Shown piece after piece: positions 43,344 to 52,100 of a stretch of 64,000 nt of DNA. The stretch is taken from positions 147,415 through 211,414 of the forward strand of contig CAXBIQ010000005.1 of assembly GCA_963975935.1 (NCBI GenBank). Direction: 5' to 3'. The notes under the pieces are model-generated. The model did no database searches. It was not told where the DNA came from and saw only the letters and a program-made list of their open reading frames with translations. Each line of letters starts with the position of its first letter. Position 1 is the stretch's first letter. Position numbers and translations under genes: made by a program. Origin of the DNA: Planktosalinus sp963975935 (GTDB lineage Bacteria; Bacteroidota; Bacteroidia; Flavobacteriales; Flavobacteriaceae).

Positions 43344-43906
43344 AATGACATTTATTAATGACAGCCTTTTGAGCTGTTTAAAACCTTAACTGATACTGGT
43401 ATTAAGGAATATGGTTTTGGGGATAATGATTGTGAAAATCAGAATAAACCTACAAATAATTTGAATATAATCAGTGTTTAAAGGATCCCTTTTCGAATAA
43501 AGGCAAATATATTAGATGAAAGCATTTTTTTTGGCTGTTTTGTCTCAAAAATGGAAAGCATTTTTAGCTGGTTTTTAATGGGTTGTATTTTGTAGGGGTT
43601 GTTTTAGTAAAATGAAGGAGTGCCATTTTAAGAATATCCCATAAAGACCTTTTCAGGGTTCCATGTTTAAAGTTTCAGGTTCCTTTGCTGATAGCTGAAT
43701 TGACGTAGGACAAAATAGTATTAAGTACTAAGTATTAAGTATTAAGACTTTTGATGATAAAGCTGATTTCTAATAGTAATAGAAATTTCAAAGTGCAAGC
43801 GTTTGTATTTAAAAGCAGGAACAGCATCAGATGATGCTGAGGTCTTTTTCTAAAATTAATAAACTGTGGTGCTCATAACAGCGTTGTCTTTTACATCCCC
43901 ATTTAA
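43344..43906. other. Intergenic region upstream of the Pel-like operon
   Basis: 563 bp without a credible gene. An ACAGC-N7-GCTGT hairpin lies just upstream of pelF. A heptamer-phased repeat copy (43657-43715) and a tandem AGTATTAAGT run (about 43719-43750) follow. The last part trails the amidohydrolase gene. Confidence 0.6.
43657..43750. repeat. Heptamer-phased dispersed repeat, copy 2, with AGTATTAAGT run
   Basis: CCATGTTTAAAGTTTCAGG and TTCCTT lead into TGCTGAT-AGCTGAA-TTGACGT-AGGAC, then about three AGTATTAAGT-type units. Confidence 0.6.
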
Positions 43907-44905
43907 TTATTTCCCCTTCACCAGCTGATGATGCTTGTTGATTTCAGCTTCAGTAAGCCCCAAAAACCTTGCGGCATTGTTGTAAAAGATATCAGCTTTT
44001 TCTTCCGCAGTTAAAAAATCAAGGGAATTGACACGGTCAATGGCGATTCCAATAGCATCGTGCCACACCATCTGGTCTGTCCCAAAGAGGATGCGGTCCA
44101 GCATTCCCATGTGTTTTGCCTTTTGCAGGAACGATTCCAATACGGTTTCCATTCCCGGCATCCAGTTAAGGATGCTGATATCTGTATACAATTGCGGATA
44201 CATATTCATCATCTGCAGGGTATAATCTGAAAAAGGCCCTGCACCGCCGGCGTGCATCATAAAAACCTTTAGTTTCGGAAATGCAACCAACATATCTTCC
44301 AGCAACATAGGGTTGCCCAACGCAAGCCGGAATTTCGGACAGCAGACAAACGGTGTGCCCGGAAAGCTTGCCCCGGTATGAATCCCCACCGGTATGCCTT
44401 CCTCCTCTGCAATCTTATAGTAGGGATAATACCCCTGCTCTGAAGGCGAATACCCAAAATACTGGGCGGCCACTTCTCCCAGCATCCCGAGGGTTCCGTT
44501 TTGTATGCTGTTTCTGAAGGCAGCTTCGTCCATAAATTCTGAGGGCTCTCTTAATTCAATACCTCGTAAAAACATACCGGGTGCTTTGGAATGCCATTCG
44601 TTTCCTGATTGTTCAGACACGCCTGAAACAGCACCCAGCACCACATTGTACCGGCGCATAATCTTTAAAGTCTCCTCCAAATGTTCCTCAGCGGTAGCTA
44701 CTGATAGTTCCCCCGTAACCGGATGGGGTGCCGGACCCCAAAAATCAGCCGATGTATAAGAGTGCAGGTGCATATCGATGATGGGCCCTGTATAGGCGTT
44801 TTGCTGGTTACTGTTGCTTTGTGCTAACAGGGGCAGCGCAGCCATTAGAAGCAGTACCATGAACAGTTTCTTGAGGCCTTTCGGTAATTTTAAAGTAGTT
44901 TCCAT
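43907..44905 (-). CDS. Secreted amidohydrolase-family metal-dependent hydrolase
   Basis: A 332-residue amidohydrolase-2-type protein with an N-terminal signal peptide (ending LLAQS, about residue 30). The TIM-barrel metal residues are seen in DMHLHSY (HxH), the GIHTGAS and MMHAGGAG His segments, and FGTDQMVWHD. The family includes decarboxylases and lactone or ester hydrolases. Export is unusual for it and suggests a periplasmic substrate. It is monocistronic and does not belong to the Pel-like operon in any obvious way. Confidence 0.87.
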   Translation of the reverse strand: METTLKLPKGLKKLFMVLLLMAALPLLAQSNSNQQNAYTGPIIDMHLHSYTSADFWGPAPHPVTGELSVATAEEHLEETLKIMRRYNVVLGAVSGVSEQSGNEWHSKAPGMFLRGIELREPSEFMDEAAFRNSIQNGTLGMLGEVAAQYFGYSPSEQGYYPYYKIAEEEGIPVGIHTGASFPGTPFVCCPKFRLALGNPMLLEDMLVAFPKLKVFMMHAGGAGPFSDYTLQMMNMYPQLYTDISILNWMPGMETVLESFLQKAKHMGMLDRILFGTDQMVWHDAIGIAIDRVNSLDFLTAEEKADIFYNNAARFLGLTEAEINKHHQLVKGK

Positions 44906-45263
44906 AGATGTTGATTCATTTAGTTTTCAAAATATGTATGGGTTTGCTGTAGTATGTTTGCTATCCTATACGGTTTCCTTCCCTGCCGCAAGTTTACTTT
45001 CAGGATGTTTCGGCAGTATCTTTATAATTCCTCAGCTTTTGGCTCTGAAGCCGGAGACACCTTTATATTTTATTGATATCAAGGATATCATTTTGACGAT
45101 ACTTTTATTGAGGGGGATGTTATGTAGTGGCGCACAAACAAATCGCCGGGCGGCTTGTTTCTTATTTTATTGCTGTCTGGTAATATTCAAACCACAGAAC
45201 AGCACTTAAGTTCCTGATAGCTAATGTACAAAAAAAATAAAACAATTTTAAAGGGGGAAGGAT

Positions 45264-45420
45264 TCAAGGCTTAAAGTTTAAGGTTCAATGTTCGTTTGCT
45301 AAAAGCTGATGGCTGATTGCTGATACCTGATTTGACGTAAGACCACAGGCATCGCCGTCGGCAAGCCTATGGCGGCCGATGGACGTAAGACGTAGGACGA
45401 AAAAGTATTAAGTGTTAAGT
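45264..45420. repeat. Heptamer-phased dispersed repeat, copy 3
   Basis: TTAAAGTTTAAGGTTCAATG and TTCGTTTGCT lead into AGCTGAT-GGCTGAT-TGCTGAT-ACCTGAT-TTGACGT-AAGACC (7-bp phase), then a second CGTAAGACGTAGGAC and an AGTATTAAGTGTTAAG run. Confidence 0.6.
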
Positions 45421-45424
45421 AAAA

Positions 45425-45472
45425 GACACGAGCGATAGCGAACTTAGCTCTGCGAAGTTTGAAACTTCGCAG
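45425..45472. repeat. GACACGAGCGATAGCGAA unit and perfect hairpin
   Basis: GACACGAGCGATAGCGAA recurs as GACACAAGCGATAGCGAA near 63261. The adjacent hairpin 45450-45472 has a 10-11 bp stem and minimal loop. Confidence 0.6.
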
Positions 45473-45482
45473 TTTTCAAACG

Positions 45483-45542
45483 TTATTTATACTTTCCTAA
45501 ATTAATGACCACCTCTGATAGTCTTCTCCACTTGATTTCCAT
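45483..45542 (-). pseudogene. Truncated ParE/RelE-type toxin remnant
   Basis: The ATG overlaps the antitoxin stop (TAATG) and opens a 19-codon frame, MEIKWRRLSEVVINLGKYK, then TAA. The W-x-x-L-S-E pattern is that of the first strand and helix of ParE-like toxins, which usually run about 95 residues. Beyond the stop is a dispersed repeat, so the rest of the toxin was probably lost by insertion or deletion there. Confidence 0.5.
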
Positions 45543-45787
45543 TAGGGGAGTTTGTATTTATCCCGTATTTTTTCCATCACCATATCATGAGAATGCACCT
45601 CTTCGTCTGCACTTTGTTGTTGGCTTTTCTTCAACAACGCTTTTGCATTTTCAGGAAGATTGTCCCATACATTTTCATCAGAGGAGATTTCATTCTTAAA
45701 AAACCGTTCCACTTTCAGTAGTTGTTCATCGCTACCAATCTTCATCAACTTTTCCAATAACCGATATTTTCTGGTTGCTAAATCCAT
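45542..45787 (-). CDS. Antitoxin-like protein (ParE/RelE-partner type)
   Basis: An 81-residue protein that starts MDLATRKYRLLEKLMKI and ends with a HSHDMVMEKIRDKYKL tail. Both ends are characteristic of the small Bacteroidota antitoxins that precede ParE/RelE toxins: a helical N-terminal segment, an acidic middle, and a His-x4-Met helix. Its toxin partner survives only as a 19-codon fragment, so this is probably an orphan antitoxin. Confidence 0.72.
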   Translation of the reverse strand: MDLATRKYRLLEKLMKIGSDEQLLKVERFFKNEISSDENVWDNLPENAKALLKKSQQQSADEEVHSHDMVMEKIRDKYKLP

Positions 45788-46034
45788 GGTATTTTATATT
45801 TATCTATCAAAGATAAGAAAAATAGTACTTGTTGGGGGATTCCGTTTAAGGTTTAAAGTACCGGATTCATTAGCTGAAGGCTGATTGCTGAATTGACGTA
45901 AGACTGCAAGACGCTTGGCCGAAGGCTGATAAGACTTATGACTAATCCTTTGCGGCTCTGCGGCCCTGCCTACCGACAGGCAGGTTTGCGAGAAACAATG
46001 AATGAGCGTTGACCCGGCACAAACAACCCCCAAA
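45788..46034. repeat. Heptamer-phased and CTTTGCG-type repeats
   Basis: TTTAAAGTACCGGATTCATT leads into AGCTGAA-GGCTGAT-TGCTGAA-TTGACGT-AAGAC (45848-45915). Then come CCTTTGCGGCTCTGCGG units and the CCTGCCTACCGACAGGCAGG palindrome (45965-45984), which matches 25372-25391. Confidence 0.6.
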
Positions 46035-46520
46035 CTAAAATCCATATACCTCAAAAAATATAAGCAGTATAAAAACAACAAAAATGAGCAGGTAATACAA
46101 CCAGTACGGCTTTGGGCTGCGGGGGTTTTTGCCAAAAAGGGCCCGGGTGATCTTGAAGTAAAAAGGACGGTTTTTGGCAATATGGTTATAGCCGTGGTCA
46201 CTGAGGTATTGAAACCAGCGGTATTTTTTATACCATTGATGCCACCTTTCAGTACCGGCATGGTACAGGCTGCGGTAAGCAGAATCGGGTCCTGAGTATA
46301 TCTTGCCATCGGGCTCTATCAAACGGCTGGCTTTTTTGAATTCTTTTAAGGGGATGTCTTTAAAGTCTTCGGCAGCTTCCTGATAGGGAACAAAAGCTAC
46401 GTTCCCCTCTGTAAGGAGCTCCCAGCGCAGCCTCCAGTAGTGGCAAAACCCACAGTGCTCGTCCCAATAGAGGGTGGGCCGGGAAGGTGGGTAAGCGGTT
46501 TTGTGAATTTTTTTGAACAT
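46035..46520 (-). CDS. DCC-family (DUF393) thiol-disulfide oxidoreductase-like protein
   Basis: A 161-residue protein. The N-terminal YWDEHCGFCHYW segment is the DUF393 motif with a CxxC pair. A helical middle follows, and one membrane helix is at the C-terminus (about 141-158). DCC proteins are predicted thioredoxin-like oxidoreductases, and in some the domain binds quinone-reducing partners. The membrane tail is unusual for the family and would tether it to the inner membrane. Confidence 0.82.
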   Translation of the reverse strand: MFKKIHKTAYPPSRPTLYWDEHCGFCHYWRLRWELLTEGNVAFVPYQEAAEDFKDIPLKEFKKASRLIEPDGKIYSGPDSAYRSLYHAGTERWHQWYKKYRWFQYLSDHGYNHIAKNRPFYFKITRALFGKNPRSPKPYWLYYLLIFVVFILLIFFEVYGF

Positions 46521-47119
46521 ATGATTTTTGCTGAATACTACTTAAAGTTATGAAATTTAAAAGGAATGGGCGCTGTTTGAATTCAATAAGATTCTGACAG
46601 GGCACAGCGCTATTTCAAACACTATCCATACACTATCTATGGAGTATCTATTAAGTATCTATGAAGCTGACCCGTCCTGAAATAACTAAAAGCTGAATGC
46701 TGACTGCTGATAGCTGATAGCTGACAGCTAAGAGCTGATAGCTACATTATATGGCTTTAATGAAGCTTATATGACGCTTATATGGAACCACTATGGGAGG
46801 ATTATGAAACTACCATAAAGCAACTATAAAGCAACCCGTTAATAAACATACCTCCACCATAAGACTAAGAAAACAAAAGAATTGCTTCTTTTCCTGACCA
46901 AGGTTAACTTTTCAACCACATTATGAACAATTCTATTATTTGATTTGCATCTGTTTTAAAAGCTAATATTGTTACAATCAAAATGATTGCAACCTGCCAC
47001 CACCTCCATTTAGGAGCAGGTATCTTTATATACTTTCTTTTACCCATAGTTATGTTTTTTATACTATATATATCATTTTCCTACTTCCCTTCGTCACATA
47101 ATGGCCGGAGCGGGATTTC
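46521..47119. other. Repeat-rich DNA without genes
   Basis: About 600 bp with many stops in all frames. It holds TATCTATGGAGTATCTATTAA-like short-period repeats (46621-46668), the longest heptamer array (46691-46744), and a run of ATATGG/ATAAAGC-type imperfect units (46745-46835). Confidence 0.6.
46687..46744. repeat. Heptamer array, copy 5
   Basis: Seven consecutive units of 7 bp: AGCTGAA, TGCTGAC, TGCTGAT, AGCTGAT, AGCTGAC, AGCTAAG, AGCTGAT. The longest array in the window, without the leader seen at other copies. Confidence 0.65.
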
Positions 47120-47566
47120 CTAGATCAAGTCTTTCAAGCAAAGAAAAATCAATCTTTTTAGATTTGGTGTGACGTGGAATTGAAGGTTGCGCAAAATATG
47201 GGAGAGTTTGACCCCCCAGCTTTGGTTTCCCCACAAGTGTTGGAAGACCTCAAGGATATTGGAGGCCACCAAGGGGCGTTTTTCAATAGAAACATTCCTA
47301 AAAACATTGTAACCAAGGCTAAGGTTTGGGTTGGTGGCATCGAGGTAAATGAGATCTTGTTGCCGTGAGGGAGGGATATGGGTAAGTACCTTTTGTACCA
47401 AGTCACCGTGGATGTCAATGAGGCAAAGTCCATTTCCCGCATGTAGGTCGTGGTATATTTTGGTTTCAAGCAGGGTAGATTTCCCTGTACCTGTACGCCC
47501 GAGGATATATACATGTTATTCGGGAATCTAAAAAAGGACTTGGTTTATTTTTCCGATTTGGGTGAT
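47120..47566 (-). pseudogene. Remnant of a conjugative coupling ATPase (TraD/VirD4-like)
   Basis: Read from 47566 to 47120, one frame gives ITQIGKINQVLF, a TAG stop, IPE, a TAA stop, then HVYILGRTGTGKSTLL (Walker A), LCLIDIHGDLVQKVL, IYLDATNPN and SWGVKLSHILRNLQF. These are the ordered motifs of coupling-protein ATPases of conjugative elements. Two internal stops, and a frameshift after LRNLQF, show that it is dead. The Walker B DEAG region is missing. Confidence 0.75.
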
Positions 47567-48230
47567 GTTCCCTTTTTTTTTTAGGGATGGAGGCTTTTAA
47601 AAGGCAGTAAAGGCAATGAAGGATTGCCGTTTCAAAGTCTAAGCGATCAAGATCGTGCAAATTCGCATTTGTGACGTCGGGAACGTCTAAAAGACTTTGA
47701 GCCAAGGTATTGAAAAAATTTTAAAAAGTCAAGTGTTTGTTGTTTTTTCAATCCTGGTTACTGAAATTTAAAAGCTGCAGCTTGGTAAAAAGGGAAATCC
47801 CCTGGTTCGCACCGTTCTACTTTGTATAGCATAAGGCCTATAAAAAATAGCCCGTTTCGACAAATCGAAAAGATAGCCTTGCAGTGTTTTGGGTCCTTTT
47901 TCAGACTCCGTGTTTATGATTCCAATGACAAAAAAGATTATATTTGAAAAGGGAATGGGATACAAAACACTCCCGATAACACCAGATATAGGATAATATC
48001 GCCTTTGGCGAGACTACCCATATCCCTCTGATAGAGGCGGTCAAGCAGGTGGATACCAAAACGGTCCTCTTGTCCCGGAAGTTGGTTTCTGCAAAGTAGC
48101 ATATGGGGTTGTTGGGGTGGTAATGCATCCCACCATTATTACTTCCCTGTTACGGTTGCAAAGGCGGGGGATGTTGTAGATGTTTATTAGTTGATTTCAT
48201 TCTTAAAAAAGTGGAGCTGCTGTGAGGTTA
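47567..48230 (-). pseudogene. Decayed mobile-element sequence, second coupling-ATPase head
   Basis: On the minus strand, HPNNPICYFAETNFRDKRT runs from about 48128 and, after a one-base frame change, continues FGIHLLDRLYQRDMGSLAKG. Coupling ATPases of this class carry a TNFR...FGI...DR stretch just ahead of Walker A, so this looks like a second, different copy. The rest (to about 47700) is open but frameshifted and not recognised. Confidence 0.55.
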
Positions 48231-48244
48231 GATTACATATAACT

Positions 48245-49105
48245 CTAATTTGTAATGTGTTCCACTAATTGATTATCCCGGTAAATTGATGTAGATAACA
48301 ATTTTCCATTTTTATCATACTTTTTGTGATAAACCGCTCCATCTCTGTATTCTAAATCAACGTAATACGCTAATTTTCCATAGTTAAATTTTTCTATCAA
48401 AAACAATCTATCATTTTGGTAGCAATGATTAAGTCCAGTCTTTTTTCCAAAAACATAGTTGTTCACACAAAGCGTTTGCAAATCTGTTTCAATCCACTCT
48501 CCTGTTTTCTTGTCCATTGAATAGTTCCCCTGTTCCAATATCTCGCCTAATTCGTCATACTTAATATAAAGACCATTTTTTCGATGATTTTTAGTTTCGA
48601 TATATTCCTGGATGTTGCCATTTTCATAATAGGTATTTAAAAACCTCCCTTTTCCAGAATAATAAAAATATAGCGTATCGTGTTGCGTTACATATCCATT
48701 GTATTCAGCACCGTTTAGCATAAGAGTTTTTTCATCGGTTCTTACGCTATCAACATCAAATACCCGATAAGTTCCTTGCCGGGATTGGTATTTCAATCTA
48801 TCAAAAGTAATTGCCTTTTCAGGTTCGTAATCTTTCGCAACACTTGACCAAACAAATACAGCTTTTGGATTTTCAATGTTAGCACATCCATCTTTTTTTA
48901 AAATGCCATTCTCAACAATTTGATAACAATAGGTGTCTGACACTCTCACCTTAATAACACCTGTAAATTTGGAATCAGAATGCCAATACACATATTGGTC
49001 ACCTGTTCGTTTTATGCTGATTTGATTTTGACTCAATGTATCGCTTTGTGAATACACCGAAAGCGTACCAGCCAATAATAAAACCGTTAAAGTAATTCGT
49101 TCCAT
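48245..49105 (-). CDS. Secreted MORN/YwqK-like protein downstream of the RHS gene
   Basis: A 286-residue exported protein with a signal peptide (1-20, ending VYSQ). The middle and C-terminal parts (about 155-285) hold MORN-like units of the form YYENGNIQE, KKNGLYIKYDELGEI and KKYDKNGKLLS, as in proteins labelled YwqK family antitoxins. It begins 4 bp after the stop of the 10.5-kb RHS gene, so the two are co-transcribed. It could be an immunity or accessory protein for the RHS product; the signal peptide favours a periplasmic or surface role. Confidence 0.8.
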   Translation of the reverse strand: MERITLTVLLLAGTLSVYSQSDTLSQNQISIKRTGDQYVYWHSDSKFTGVIKVRVSDTYCYQIVENGILKKDGCANIENPKAVFVWSSVAKDYEPEKAITFDRLKYQSRQGTYRVFDVDSVRTDEKTLMLNGAEYNGYVTQHDTLYFYYSGKGRFLNTYYENGNIQEYIETKNHRKNGLYIKYDELGEILEQGNYSMDKKTGEWIETDLQTLCVNNYVFGKKTGLNHCYQNDRLFLIEKFNYGKLAYYVDLEYRDGAVYHKKYDKNGKLLSTSIYRDNQLVEHITN

Positions 49106-49109
49106 AATT

Positions 49110-52100
49110 TTATTCCTTTATCTGTTCAGGTTTAATCCCTACTAATTCAGGTTTTTGATTTATAGATAATATTGTGGTATTTGTACCTTTTCCATCTTTT
49201 GTAGCATTAAATTCTGGTTGAACTATATTCAATTGGTCTTCGGGTACACCGTTATCCAGAAGTTGATTGTAAATAGTTTCTGCTCTTGCCTGTACAAGGT
49301 CATTGGATGTATAATCCCCTCTTTCAACACCGTTTATTGTGGCTCCTCCCACAATTGTCTGCCCATCATCTAACGAGGTTCTTCCTTGTATATCAACAAT
49401 ACTGCCAGTATCTATAATATTCTGGGCTATACTGCTAAAATCATCATTCAACAGCGTGTTTTGATTACCGACGAAGCCTATCTCTTGAGATGTAGTTGTT
49501 CCCTCTTGTTTACCGTAAGTGAATCCAGGTCTTCCATACGAAGTACTTGAAATAGATTCGGTTAAGTAAATCATAGGGCTTCCAGCCTTTGTCCCTTGAT
49601 TCAATAAAATTTTATTGTACGTTCTTTGTGATGGTGGCAAGGACATAATAGTTCCTCTACTGTTTCTCTGCGGAATTTCCTGAAAAACATATACAGTAGA
49701 ATTTTTAGATAAGCTCCCCCAAATATTTTTGAATTTAGCCCAAGTTGGTGGGTCTGGCCATCTTCCATCGGGATCAGTAAAATTAATTGGATTATTGAAT
49801 GTGTAAATATATGGCGAATACTGTGGACCTCTTTCCGCCATCGGATCAACACTCAACCAAACACTCCACTTAGGATCATAATACCTCGCCCCATAATAGT
49901 ACCACCCCGTCTCTTCATCCAGCTCCTTGGCGTTGAACTTGTAGGGCGAGTTGTTTGAGTTTAAATGTTCCTCCACTAAGGTCTCGCCAAAGGGTAAATA
50001 TTCCATATGCTGTGTGATATCCCCTGCTAAATTAGTGATATAACTTGAACTTCCCAAATGATCGGGGTGGTACCAGTAAGCAGCAAAAACCTTGTCGTTA
50101 TGTTGAAAACTACAGGTAAACGCTTCGGTAGTTCCATAAAGCACTTGAGGGCTTATGAAAATTTCTTTGTCAAACTTCAAATGGTCTGCTACTATGGCGT
50201 CGCTCGCGTCAATCACCTTTTGGTCCACCAATTGGACAACCGCAGTACTTACTTCCATATCTTCACATAATAACCCTAAATTATTTACTGTTCCCAACGC
50301 ACTATGGATACGCTCACTTCCAATATAGTAATGCTTGGTGTATTTAGTAAGTGGAAATTGGTCTAAGATGTCGGGCCGTACCCTGTCAGGCAACTCCAAA
50401 GGGATAACCGTGAGCAAAGGGCTGGGGTATACCGTGGCTTTCAGTGTATGGGCATTACCGGTTTCTTTTGCACTGTAACGTGCATCAAACCGTCCGGGGG
50501 CATATTTTATGGTACGTTCACCACCGGCATCATAGGTGTAAACGGCTACCTCGGGTTTATCAATATCTGCTTCGGGCACCAAATCAACAGCACGCAGGCG
50601 GTCTTCTTCGTCCCATAGGTTCTGTCGGAGTATAATATCAATGGTGCCAGTGGGCTCGTTAGGGTCACTCACACGTTGCGTGGTTGATACCATATTGCCA
50701 TTGGCATCATAATCAACAAACTGGCGTTTGATGCGGGGATCGTTAGGGTCATCATTGTAGTCGTGATTGGGAAACTCGGTGATTTCACGGGGTGCATGGG
50801 GCTGTACATAGTTGTAATCACCTGCCACCTGACTGCCACTGGCATACCCGTCATACTCCAGGTCATAAGAGGTGGTCATTACCGGGATCACTTGACTGAT
50901 AGGATCATTTAGGCTGTTTATTGCGCCCTTGATATGGGTTTGTTTTTTGCTTAAAATAGTGTGGTCCACATCATATAGCATATCAAGGGTATACTCGTGC
51001 CTCAAGAGCTCCGGGGTGGCATCGCCGGGTCCCACATAAGACCCGTTGGCATCTATCAACCTGTTGTAATCATCATATTTATAAGTATGGTTTACAGGGC
51101 CACCCAACTTTCCTGATATAGGACTGGTGATGTTAACGGTTTCAATATTTAAAATATTACTCAAGGCATCATAGGTATATTTCTTATGTATCTGGAAATA
51201 AGGATCGCCCGGCGAAGCAGGAACTGGCAGGGTATGTTCAATGTTATCCAAGCGCCGGCGAATATCATAATCATAAGTGGTTTTCGTGCCATTGCCATAA
51301 AGAATACTGGCGCGCTCACCATAATCTGTATAGGAGATATTTTCCACAATGTAACGTGGAGCGTTTACCCCGGGTATATCCCTTGCTATATTATTAAGCT
51401 GTCCGGCTTTATCATATTGGTAATCTACGGTTTCACCATCAGGATAGTATATTTTACTGATACGGTTCCAGCTGTCATAAATCCATTCGGTTTTGAACCA
51501 GTAGGACAGCTTTCCGGCCACGGCAACTCCCCTTATGGTTTCAATGAGCTCACCTAGTTTCCCGTAGTTAAATTCTTGTATGCCCGTGGCATCTTCCTGC
51601 CTGATCAATCGCCCAATGTTATATTCGTCCGGCCCTGAGGTCAAAGCACTTCCATAGGTGTATTTGACATCATTTTCAGGATGATGTGGGTAATTTATTT
51701 CGGTGAGCCTGTGATAGTTGTATTGGTATGTGATCACACCGGTCTGGTTGGGTTGGGAAAGGTTTGCGGTTTTCTTCTCGGTTAAGGCACCGGCGTTGTT
51801 ATAGGTATAAGAGGTAATGCCCCTATCTGGATGCTTCTCGAGTATACGTCTGCCTGCCAAATCATACTCATACACCGTTTCATAACCCTTGGTGTTTTTT
51901 ACCTTGATGAGCTCGTTAATGGTATTGTAATAAAACTGTGTCGTGATTTCGTCGTTTTGAACTACTTTTCGCTTCCTGCCCCTAACATCGGTGAATGATT
52001 CCTGTACCTGATCCTGTCCAAATGTGTTCTCATTGGTAACCCGTGTGCTGAACATCCCGTCAACAATGGCATATTCAAAAGAAGTTTGTAGTTCTTCCCC

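Larger units (their letters stand above)
44906..45482. other. Repeat-rich intergenic region, no intact gene
   Basis: 577 bp with no supported gene. It holds the amidohydrolase promoter region, dispersed repeats (45264-45420), the GACACGAGCGATAGCGAA unit (45425-45442) and a perfect hairpin, CTGCGAAGTT / AACTTCGCAG (45450-45472). Confidence 0.6.

Noticed and set aside
44814..45209. 131-codon plus-strand frame past the amidohydrolase
   Set aside because: It begins inside the amidohydrolase gene on the other strand and runs into repeat-rich DNA; no domain or signal fits.
45800..46309. 169-codon minus-strand frame over the DCC gene
   Set aside because: It overlaps the DCC gene in another frame and runs into the heptamer repeats; Ser/Thr/Pro-rich noise.
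46621..46840. Possible CRISPR or tandem protein repeats
   Set aside because: The units are short, imperfect and lack spacers of constant length, so this is not a CRISPR array.
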